Shown here: in pieces, positions 41,986-53,900 of the stretch | How the letters are laid out: each line of letters begins with the position of its first letter | How positions within the stretch are numbered: position 1 is the first letter of the stretch | Program-made: the position numbers and the translations under genes | Assembly: GCF_030867095.1 (NCBI RefSeq) | Contig: NC_081824.1 | Coordinates: 344,714,203 to 344,778,202, forward strand | Length of the DNA stretch: 64,000 nucleotides | From: Alligator mississippiensis | Taxonomy: Eukaryota > Chordata > Crocodylia > Alligatoridae | Reading direction: 5' to 3' | Notes under the pieces: generated by a model | Database searches by the model: none | Told to the model about the DNA's origin: nothing | Seen by the model: only the letters and a program-made list of their open reading frames with translations

Positions 41986-44900
41986 CTATATGAGAAAAGA
42001 CAATATTCAGCAAAGAGCCACTAAGAAAGGTGCAGAATTTTATTTTGAAGATGCCATACTGATAAAAGAATAAAGACAGTTATTTGTGGTTGAAGTAAAA
42101 GTATAATGGAATAGAGTAACTAAGCTGTCAGTCACCACCTTTCTAATCCTCAGCACTGCAAAAAACTCCATTGTGTCAGAAACTGATAAAAACTTTGTCG
42201 TTTTTTTAACCCAATTTATCTCTAGTTACTATTTCCTAAAGGTCAGAGTGGTTGATTTAGATATTCTAAGCCAAACACACTACAATACAAGTACTGCATT
42301 AGATAATAAATAAATATTAAAGATTTAAAACTAGCTGAATGCACACACCTAGCCCTCAAGTTCTGTAAGCTTGATTTTCTTTGATTACATAAAGATATTG
42401 CAGGTCAATAGGGCACTATTATCTAGAGCTCTCTTGAGCACTTCTGAAAGCTGCAGAGTGGTTTTAAAATGCTGACGCACACTAGGACAAAGCTGAACGT
42501 CCTTTATTGCACTCTGCAGGCTAAGCCATATTTGTGATACAGTTTGAGAACTTAATACAGTAGCTTTCCCCAATTGTATGTGCAACTTCAAACACTTTTT
42601 TACTATTGCTTGCAAGACATGTCAAGGGTCACATCTAGGAAAAAAAGCTTTACTTTTAGCTTATAACCATCCTAAGCATGGCATGCAACTAAATAAAATC
42701 TATCTTCCCTCCTCAGGGGGGTGGTAAGGCTAGATTGTAGGGTATTCTCTATTTTATAGATGGGGGGGGAGGGAAATAGTAGTAGTTGTGAAACAGCTGG
42801 AGTATTTGTTACGTTTTCAACAAATCAGTAGTAGATCAGACAAAAGGAAACTTGCACAGGGCACAAGTAGCACGTGGGACTCGCTGCCATAGTCTTAGGT
42901 CAAGAGGTTAACCAATTCATATACCTGTTAGATAATGAATAATAGTTACCTTTATCAAGCAAACTTACCATATCTGAAACAAAATTTGCCCAGACTTTTT
43001 TTCTATTTCTTATTATTTTAAGCCACAGGCCAGATGAGTTGGAAAGTAGGAAGAAACATTTCAGGTTTCTGTCTTTTATTACTGCTTGGTGTTCAGATAA
43101 TTTTTACCCTGTTTATTTACATAATTTTTTTTTGCTAAATACAAAAAGATATTACTGAGGTCAGACTAACAATTCGCTTCAGGTGACTTTGTCATTGTGC
43201 TTCCAAAGAGAGCAAACTGCTTGTGGAGACACTGCAATTCGGCCTTTTATTGTCATCATTCCTCAGTACTGTAAAAGTCCTTTTGATACTTGGCTCCTCT
43301 AAGATAATACACAGCATGATGCTTTAAACTGACTAATACAGACAATCAAAATTACTACAAATCCTACATCACTTCACACATTTAGGCAGCTGCATGAGAC
43401 ACTGGAAGTATTAATCTGGAAGCTATGGGTTTCTCAATGCTTCAAAAGTTAGATACAAGGTATCAAGTTAGGAAATATTTATTGGAACCCTCCCCCTCTT
43501 TTGAAGGACATCTGATCATTATGTCAGCAGTAATTTTTGTAAGGTATTTTTCTCTCATTATAAAGAAACACACAGTAATTAATGTGTGTGCACATGTCTC
43601 AAATCCTGGCCATCAGATTCATTCCCTAGTAAACTATTTTCTTTAATTCCAGCAGAAACAGCTATATACTTTCTTCCTCCCTGAGAAAGTCACAGGCCTG
43701 TTTTCATTTTGCAAGTTCCTAGCTCTCTCTCCAGATTTTCCTCAAATCTCACCTTCTAAGAAAATTAACATATTTAATATGTTCATACCTTTTACTTTTA
43801 AAAATAGCATGCAAAGAAGTTACACTACTCACCACTATATTTGTTTCAGCATGAATGCTGTTATAAGTATCCCCAAGACATGAAATGGAGACTCACAAGA
43901 CTTCAGCTGATAACTCCTTCAGGCTTCTGATTGATGATCCTCACAGTCCTGATTAATCAATGTTCAACTTTGTGTTGATAAGGATGGAGAAGCCTCAGAT
44001 GAGACAGTTCTGGATATACTGATGACCTTGTTTGGAGGCATAGTGGTTCCTATGAATCAAGGGGAGGTGTGTGCAAATGGTATTGCCAGTCAGTAAATAT
44101 TCCACTCCATTTGATTCTTATAAAATAAAGACAGCAGAAGGTGCAATATTTGTCTTGACATAAGAAAGGTAAACCCTGGTAGTTGTTCCATTAGATCTTA
44201 AATTAATGATGTTCCTACCATGAAGAGAGGCGAATCAGGAATATTTTTTCAAAATATTTCTCTTTGAGGTTCAACCATTCACTCTACTAACTAAATGCTC
44301 AATTTTTTTCTTTATTTCTGGAACATTCATTCTAAAATTAAAAACAAAACATAAAACACAACATGCACACACCACGTCAAACAACTTACTGCTGCAACTG
44401 AACCACAACAGAAATTTTAAAAGTGCATATTTTCTTAAAAACATTCCAAATACATGTTAACTTAGAAACAAAATGCACTTTAAAACACATGTCTAGCAGG
44501 AGACACCATTTTAAGCAACCTGCAGTAGCTACTTACAAAAAAGTTTGAGGAATGTACCACGTCATTTATAACATGACAATACTAAAATCCTAAGAAGTCA
44601 TTTAACACTATAAAGACAGTGTTGTAAATGTACATAATTCTTTACAAAATGAATTTAGCATTGCCTTATACCATCTACAGCATGCAAGTATCTGAATAGG
44701 AGAATAAAATCCTCTACATCTTCGTTTTATTTAGTCTGGTGCTTCAGATTTAGTGCCCCCTGCCCTTTCCAATAAGGCACAATACTGCTACTCTAGCAAA
44801 GGAATAAAAACTAGTGACAAATCCATTTAAACTATTAAATGGGAAATGCCCACAAGAAAAATGTTTAGCTTCTTGGACAAAGAGCAAAACCCTCTAATGT

Positions 44901-47900
44901 TATATAGATCTTGTTTCCAATGTGTGCATAAGGAATAAGGGGGGCTTAAGGGAAATCCATGAAATCTTATAAATAGATTAATAAATACATTTCCTAGCCA
45001 TAGTTAGCCCTTTTCTATTTATTTAACTGAGTTAAAGATTAAAAGAGGTAACTGATGCGCATGCTAAGTAAGTCTATATGCTCAGCATGTCAAGACTGTC
45101 CAGCAGGTACTAAAAACCAACATGTTACTGACCAGTTCAGTATAAAAGTTAATGAGATGGAAAACGCATGTATTCTGCTCTGAGGTGGAATATACTATAA
45201 GAGCTATCAGTCTTTATTTATAAGGAAAATTGAAATAGATTATTTTTCATCAAATGTAATACCCCAAAACTTGATTCCTGTCTAATCTATAGTGAGAGAT
45301 TATTTAAAGAAAGCCATCCACCTCTAGTTGCAGCAAATTTTAATTCGAATTTTTAAAGTATGATTTAATCAAATGTAGTGCTGTAAGTGCTCAACTGTAT
45401 CTACATGCCAAGTGTAAACAATGTACCCAATATATTAGACTTTTTACAGTCTGTTCTCTCTTCCTAGTTTTTGAGTCCCCTGGAGTACAATTCTGTAGTA
45501 ATTGTTACAGCAACAGGGTTATTGCATCTTTCATAGGATCAACAGACAGAGGAAATTAAAAAAAAAATCCTCTTCATACAAAATTGTCTTGTTAGCCCTT
45601 TTGGAACACAAACTAGAAAAGTTTGGAAGGTAAAACAATTTACATTGTTATTTTTCCAACTAGACAAAAGTTCATACTAATTAAATAAAAAATAAAGTAG
45701 TTCTTTCACAGTCTAATTTAAAAATGTCTTCAATGAAGCCATTCAGTGGGAATTTCCATTAGAAAGATGTTCTCCATGCCGACTATTACTGCCATCCATG
45801 TCTAAAATTAGAGGATACAAATGTAAGTCATTATCTGTTAAACTGGTCATTGTACACATTAAAAGGGTAAACTAAAAGAACCACATTATTTACTACAGTT
45901 ATGCCATCAAGATAAATACTTAACTAGGATCCAAGTTATGCAGCCTTCAGTTGCACAAAATCCCTGCTGATTAAGAGATCGCCTAACTTAACCTCTAGCA
46001 AGTTAAGTGTTGTACAGAGAAAGACTACATACAAAAGAAACTGAATTTTTTTGTCAAACAAGATTACACTGGTGCTTGACAAAGATGAAGAGGGAAAATT
46101 TTTAGCATTGCATGATTCACAGGAATAAAGTGGGGAAACACACAGACCTATAAACCTATTGCCTTTGCTGGAACTGACATTTTTCAAAGAAAAAAGTCCT
46201 CTCAGTGGCAAACGAGGGTATTGCCCCATTAACATCATGTCATTGTATTACAGTACTCCATTACTAATGTACTCAGATAGAATGGTTAAAGAGTTTAAAA
46301 TTGCAACTATAAGAGAAAAATATTTTTCTAAGTAACTCTTGGAAGTACCAGATTTGAGCTGTTGTTTATTGTATTCATTTTACAGCTTACAGGGCTCAGT
46401 CAGATGTTACTTGCGTAACATGAAACAGTTTGTAGTGCTACAAGAAACAGAACACTTATAGGCCAGCAGTTCTCAAACTCTTGACAGACTGCACACCACC
46501 AATTTAAAACGACACAACCTTCAATATCACCAGCAAATTTTTCAGTTCAACTTTAAGTACCACCAGCACATTTTTGTCATATAAAGTCATTATAAAAAAA
46601 TCTGTTAACGCATACCATTGGTGGTACTGTACCACAAATTGGGAACTCCTGCTATAGGCAGTCACATGTGCACAGCCCCCTGGCTGAAACATTAAGAGTT
46701 GCCAGCAAGGCACGGCCTCGAACCACTGCCCCCCCCACCCCCCCAACTCCAATGCTGCACAGGCATCATCAATTGGAAGAAGCTACGTGGGAAAAAAGTT
46801 CTTCATCCCCACCCTCTATACGCGTGAGGGGTGCGTGTGCCAGGGCTGTGCCCACAGCTGCAACTGCTGCCCTAGAACTAGCCCTGGTCCCACGACCTCC
46901 ATGAAGGTTGTCAAGCACAGCTTACAGAAGCTTGCTGGGGGGGTATGGGTGATACAAGAGCTGTGGCAATGGGAAGAGCCATCATGGCTCCTGTGGCACA
47001 AGCAGCTTCTCCTGGGATTCCTGCAAGGCAGGAGGCAGATCTGGTTGCTGCTGCTTGCCCAGCAGAAGCCAGGGCTGATCCTGGGTTTTGTGCAGCCAGA
47101 ACACTGGCTTCTGCCAATGTTTCACCTGTGCAGGTGAGGTTCCTTGCAGCAGCTGCCAGAGCTCTTGGGCAAGAGCACATATAGTTGCAGCAGCACTGCA
47201 GAGGACCCCAGCCTGCAACCAGAACACCAGATGGGGGGGGGGGGGGGGAGGGGGGAGACAGTTCCAGGATCCTTGACCCCCTTCCCACTCTCACCAATCA
47301 GTTGACCTACCAGACCGAACAGGGGGCTACACACTGGGTACCTGAAGTTTAGGCTAGATATTTGGAAGAATTTTTCTCACTAGGTGGATAGTAAAATACT
47401 GAAACAAGTTATCAGAGAGGTGGTGGAAGCTCCATCCTTGGGGTGTTTTCAAAACCCAGCTAGGCAGAGCTTTGGCTGGGATGATCTAGTTGTGGCTGGT
47501 CCTGCTTTGAGCAGTGGTGTGGACTAGATAGCCTCCTGAGGTCCCTTCTAATCCTAATGTTCTATGATTCTACCTTGACAACTCACCAAGTGGGCTATCA
47601 GGGAACCAGCCACTTACTCCCTTCCCTCTTGGGACGAAGGTCACGGGGGAGCAGGGTGTCTGTGGGATACCAGGGGTATCTCTAACCTGCAGACATCAAA
47701 ATTTGCTGCGGAAAACCTTTCTGTGAGACAAAAGAAGTTAATGGTTTCAAACAAACTTTTTATCCCAGGTCCTCACATTTTTGCATTTGATCCACCATTT
47801 CTTAAAAGCAGGATAAATAACGTGAACTTGTGGCAGTTTGTTCCTGTCCCACTACAAGAAGCACATAAAGCATGACAGATGTAACATCTGTCTAAGCCCA

Positions 47901-50900
47901 TAAACTTGTATTAATGGACACGTAAGCAGATATAGCAAAACATTGACAAATATGCAACTAAAAGAACCTCTCTGAAACATCATTTTATGGTACTATGGAC
48001 CCCAATCAAAAGCATGAGTAGAAAGGCTTATATACTATGCCCTAATCATCAAGGCATGAAAGCAAATTGCTCATATGTGGGTGCATCTACATGAGACGTT
48101 CACTGCAGTTGCGTAATTAGCTTTGCAGTAAAGTCTCAGCATCTGCAGATGCAGCCCTATAAGGCCGCAGTAAACTGATTAATCCCGTGATAGGTTAGTA
48201 CTTGTAAACACAAGTACTATCCTGCAGCAGTGTTATTTAGTGCACAGCAATGCACATGTAGAAGCTGAGGTATGAAGAAAACAACAGGGACCTTTCCAAG
48301 TGATAATTTTTTTCTAGAAGTGGTACCCCAGGCAGTAGGCCTGTGTGAATAGGAAAGTATTTGATTTGGATTTGGCCGATTCGGAGGACACCGATTCGAT
48401 TCAGTGATTCAAATCACTGTCCTCATTCGATTTGGCCAAATCGGAAATCGGAGATTTGGTGCTGATTGGAGATTCTGATCCGCTGGGGAGAGGCAGGCAC
48501 AGCTGGGTGGCTGCATGTTCTCCCACAGCTACTCTGGGGCAATCCCCGCTGCCCCCTACTGCCCCATGCTGTACAGGGGCTCTGCCACAAGCACCCAGAG
48601 GCCCTGATCCCCGTTGCCAGAGCCAGTGAGTGCAGGGCTTTTTTTTTTTTTTTTAATTGCCGGGATGCTGGGGACAGACAGGGGGGCCCGACTGGGGAGC
48701 AAGGTCTGCGTGGGGGAGGGGGGGGTGCTCTGCCAGGAAGCCCCACAGCCCCTGCTGCAGCCAGTGAGCGCAGGGCTTTAAGTGCCAAGACGCTGGGGCC
48801 GGGCAGGGCAGCCATGGGGGTTTCTCTTGCGGCTCCCCCCACCCGGGAAGAGGCAAGCACAGCTCGAGGAGCCGTGGGAGAACCTGCAGCTGCCTCTCCT
48901 TGGCAGATCCAAATCTCTCCAAATTGATTCGGAGGCTTTGGATTTGATTCGGACCTTTTAATGGGTCTCTCGATTCAATTCAGATTCAGAGATTTGGCCA
49001 CCGAATCTCCTCCAAATCGAATCAGCAACCGAAGCTTTGCACAGCTTTAGCAGGCAAAGACAAAGAATAAGTCCCAAATTCCTGGTGCACTCCAGAAATA
49101 GTTATTTCCTTAAAACTTACCATGACAACCGCAGACGATAGAAGGAACTCTCAAAACCACGAGTCTGCTCTCCAGTATTGCACTCTTATCTATCCCCAAT
49201 TGACATATGGTAAAGTAGAAACCATGTAGACCACACACCTACAAGAAAGGAAATACAACCTCCAGCCTTTCCCTAAATCATACTCAAAGCTCCCAAAAGG
49301 AATTAAGTTTCCTATCAGACTGCTACTTGAGAGGTTTGGAAGCTGAGGAAGTTACAATCATCTGGGAGAGTCTGGCTAAAACATCATAGCCTTGGAAAAC
49401 TAAACTTCTTCAAAGAATAATTTACGCCAAGGTAACAAGTACTCATGATTCATCAAGTCCGCACCAAAAAATTATAGGTTTCAACTAAAGCAGAGAAAAA
49501 CTTCACTCAGTGTCCAGTTGATTATCCAAATGATGATGTACTATAGTACTACTCACCAAGTAATGCTGTGGTTTCACCCGCGTCCTCTTTTAAACTGTTA
49601 CATTGTAACACAGATTCATTAGTGGATGAGGCTGACAAATCGCTTACTTCATTTCGGTCATCTTCTTGTAAAGCAATGCTCAAACTTCCAAGGGAAACAC
49701 TGCCACTTATTGATTCAGGTATTGGAACTTCAAATGCATCTTCAGGGTCACCCTTCAGAATAAAGTAGGTAAACAAAAGCCAACCAGGCTTTTCAAGACA
49801 GACATCTGGGTCAAAAGTTTTCCAGTTAACATTTGGCAAAAAAGTTTAAGCAGCTGAAAAAGGGGTCTTCTAGTAGGAACCATTAGGTAACATTAACTAC
49901 GCACCACTACCAACAATGCAAATGAGAATAAAAACTTTGAGAGTTCTGCTTTTAAAATTGAGCCGTTATTCAAAAAAGGAATATGTAACATTTTATCATT
50001 TGTATATAGAAATACAAGCTACATTAAGGGTACAGAATAGGTACACTGTAAAATAGTGGTTCCCTATTCCACAAGGGGGACTTAGTGTTGAAGCAGCAAT
50101 TTCAGTACTTCAACTGTGAGCCAAGGATGTCAGAACAGGCAATGGCCTGCTAAAGTGTTTTTGTTTTTGGGGGGTTTGATTTGTTTTGTTTTAGAGGTCC
50201 AAGCATGTTCCTAAATAGTCATTCAAAGTTTGACCAATGCAGAAACTGCACACCAAGATAAGGATTTTCTAACAAGGATACTCATCCACTTAAAACTAGA
50301 CAAAATAGCATTTGTGAAATAGGGTACTATTTAGCTATCTGATGATAATTTTCCCCATTACCAAACTAAACTGGTGTTGAATTAGTCTTATTAGTGTGTA
50401 AACCACTTTTTAAACTCCCAAATCCCACTTTATTAATGGGCTTCCTTTTTCATCACCTTTTGTCAAGTGAGCAGGAGACAAGTCTAATCAAATATCTGGT
50501 TTGGCTGTGGTATCTATCACTCCTAATCCTTCTCAATTTAAAGAAGAAACTGCTGATTCTGATGACAGTCACGAAAGTTTCCAGATCAAGTATGTTCTCC
50601 ACTGTTCATTGGAACCCATTACTGATTTATGGAAAGGAAGAGGTTATGGAACCTGGACTTAGACTAGTTTATCAGTGTCTTAAAATCATCTCTGCACTAA
50701 TGTAATTTCTAGATCATGTGGAATAAACCGCCCCAATGTTTTGATTTTACAGTTGTCAGATACAGTACCCAGAGTAATTAAAGTCTCAGTTCTACATTAA
50801 AAATAGCCATTTAGCGTAACTTCAACCATTCCACTTTTTTACATTTATTTAACAGAAGAGCTACTTAAAATACAGAACTAGTTCATGAAATGAAAATCCC

Positions 50901-53900
50901 AAAAAACAAGTTAAGCTGTATGTTATAATGGGAAGTGCTACTGTTTTCTTGTGACCTCAGAGAGAAGTGGTACGTTGATGACCATGACCTTTCTAGAACT
51001 GAAAGTACAGCTCTCTCAGAACTACTTCTTACCAATTAAACAAACTTTCTACATATCATTTCTCTTTGCAGATACTACCAGCAAGAGAAAATGATGTGGT
51101 TTCATTTCTATTTAAACCAACTACTGGCAATCTTATTCAGGAAAATTCTGATGCTGATTCAGTCGCAAGGATAAAATTCAGCATGCTGGAGGAAGTACAG
51201 GAAGTCAGCTAACTTATTTTAGGCACTATGTTTAATTCCCTGACCTTCTGAGAAAGTTCCATAGTCAGAGGAAGGGTACTAAATACCCATGTCTGCTGAA
51301 GTACAGAACAGTTCTAACTCTGCAGCCTCCAGCAAGTCGCATTCTTTTCCCTCAGTTTTTTCCATATTTTACAAATTGGGATTCACAGAAGTTTAGGGCT
51401 GGAAGGGACCTTGTGAGATCATCAAGTCCAGCCTGCCTGCTCTGGGCAGAAAAGAGATGATCAAGCTTTTTTTTTTTTACCTCAAGGGTATTGTGAGGAT
51501 AAACTTGTATGTTAAATGCAATATTAAGAATGCCTATTTTAATGCAAATAAATTTCTTCTATTGTTCTGGTTCCCACACATGGTTGTGGCATCTGAGCCC
51601 CAAGTTTTCTGGTAATCTCCTGTATATTAAAGAACACCTGTTCTCAGTTAAAAGGCAGATGTACAGTCTCACTTTCTGCTTTGGCCACTGGCAGTATATA
51701 CACAAGTAAATGTATAACATACCCAGTATCCCAGAGCTTTAATGACATCTAGCTTGCACATTGGACAAGTTCTGTGGTCCACCAGCCACGGGTCAATGCA
51801 TATCCTATGAAAAATATGCCTGAAAAAAAGAAAGTATCTTTAGAACACAATTTTTTTAAATCACAACTATTCCTTCATAAACCCTTTTAGATTTGTAGTA
51901 TTGCAAGTATGAGGTTATGTAAATTAATGGGTGAACCAGTTTTGTTTTGTTTTTTTTAATTGCCAAGGTAAAAAGAGCAAATGGGAAAAAAAGTCAAGCA
52001 TATACATAACATAGCCCAGACAAAAGATAGACTGGTCCTTTTTTAAATAAATAAAAAGAATCAGTCCTCACTCTTAAGTGATTCCACAGATAAAGTAGTG
52101 TCAGTTTTAAAAAGCTGCTATAAAATACTACTAGTAAGGTTTGTCTTGTCAATTGTTCAGAGGGCATATCTATACCATTTGCTCAACTCTTCTAAGGACA
52201 CTGCTGTTTAGCACAACCTAGGCTGACCTGCTCTCATTCCACAGGAATCAAATCCAGAAGGGAGGTGGTAAAACTATTTGAGGAAACATCTTGAATGTGG
52301 TTCCAAGGACACCTCTAGAGTGGCTTCACTATCTCATTTCCAAATCTCACAGATGTGGAGCAAGAGCAGCATTGTTCTGAAACATGCTCAAGGGAAGTAG
52401 TATAATGTATCCAAAAGCAAATTATTTAAAATATATTTTGCCTATACTTGTATATCTTTAAATGTTCTTATTAAGGCCCAGTATTTCACTTTGCTCATTG
52501 TCAAAATGATATCTGGTTACCCATTTCAGGGGAAAAAATATTGTTTAAAAATAATACAAATAGGAAAGCACTGTTTTATATATTCCATATTAAAGCTCCA
52601 ATTGATGTTGAAGCTTTAATTGATTATATTCTTCTGTACCATTTTTGGTAGCTTGTTTAATTCTCTGAACACTAACATTTTTAATAGGATGCAACAAAGC
52701 TAAGACTGTATTTTAAATAAAAGTATCTGCAGAAAATTTAACCCCAAAAATTTAAGGTTCATGCTTATAACACCTATGTTCTCAAGGAATAATGAACTTT
52801 CAAACAAGGGGAGACTTCTCTTAGGGTTGAATGTGACACACTCTTGCTTCTCTCCCTTTTCCCCCCACCTTCCCTAATCATTTTCCCTAACAAACCATAG
52901 ATAAAGGAAATTGGGAGAAGGGGGGCCAGACAGGGAAGAAGGGTGGGACAGGGGAGGGGAAGATTGAAGAAAAGAATTCTCTCTTCCACCCCAAAAATCA
53001 AAACTCATACCAAAAAGATGCATTACAGTATACTGTTACTTATGTAACAAACTTTCGGCAAGTTCTCCACGTGTTCCAACATGTCTTACTGCTTTTTCAC
53101 TCCAAATCTTTCTTTACATTTACTACTATTCTCTCAAAATTACTATTTGTACTTGTTCTGTTTATACATCTCTGGTCTTACAAAAATCCTTCTGAATCCA
53201 GAAAATGAGGGTTGGAAGGGATCTCAGGAGGTCATCTAGTCCAATCCCCTGCTCAAAGCAGTACCATCCCCAGCCAGATCATTCCAGCCAGGTCTTTGTC
53301 AGGTCAGGCCTTAAAAACCACCGATTCTACCACCTCTCTGGGTAACTTGTTCCAGTGCTTCTCCACCCTCCTAGCAAGAAAGTTTTTCCTAATATCCAAC
53401 CTTAACCTCCCCTGCTGCAACTTGAGACTACTGCCCCTTGTTTTGTCATCTGGCACCACTGAGAGCAGTCTAGATCCATCCTGAAACCAAATATGATCTC
53501 ACTAGAAAGAATACTGACAACTAGCAATAGTTAAACTAATTTTTACGTGTATATGCAAATGAGAGGTTGCATTTCACACCATACAAGTGAAAGAAATACC
53601 ATTTATTCATGCCTTGTACACATAACAGGCCAAACAGATGGCACAGCTTCAGTGCCTTGTATGGCTCTGTGACAATGTCAGTAATGTTTCTCAGGAAAAA
53701 TACGGTAAAAGAAAAAGAAAATACACTTACTTGCATGGTAGAATTCGGACAGTATCTTTTGGTTTATAGTTTTCAATGCACACAGCACAATTTTCTGCAT
53801 CAACATCTAAACCCTGAAGAAAAACACCATATTTAAATGAACAGCTATAAGACAGCATTCAAAATCATATCCTGATTGTAACAAATATGAATCGCACATA

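Noticed and set aside
46668..47334. Cluster of overlapping frames, some Ala- or Gly-rich
   Set aside because: This is a GC-rich intronic patch ending in a 16-G run; several frames are open on both strands, as expected by chance.
49549..49556. RNF149 ending at TAG 49549-49551 as the main form
   Set aside because: The strong GTGAGT donor at 49556, the human tail ALLEAG and the downstream SNORD89 all favour splicing to a further exon. It is kept only as an intron-retention form.
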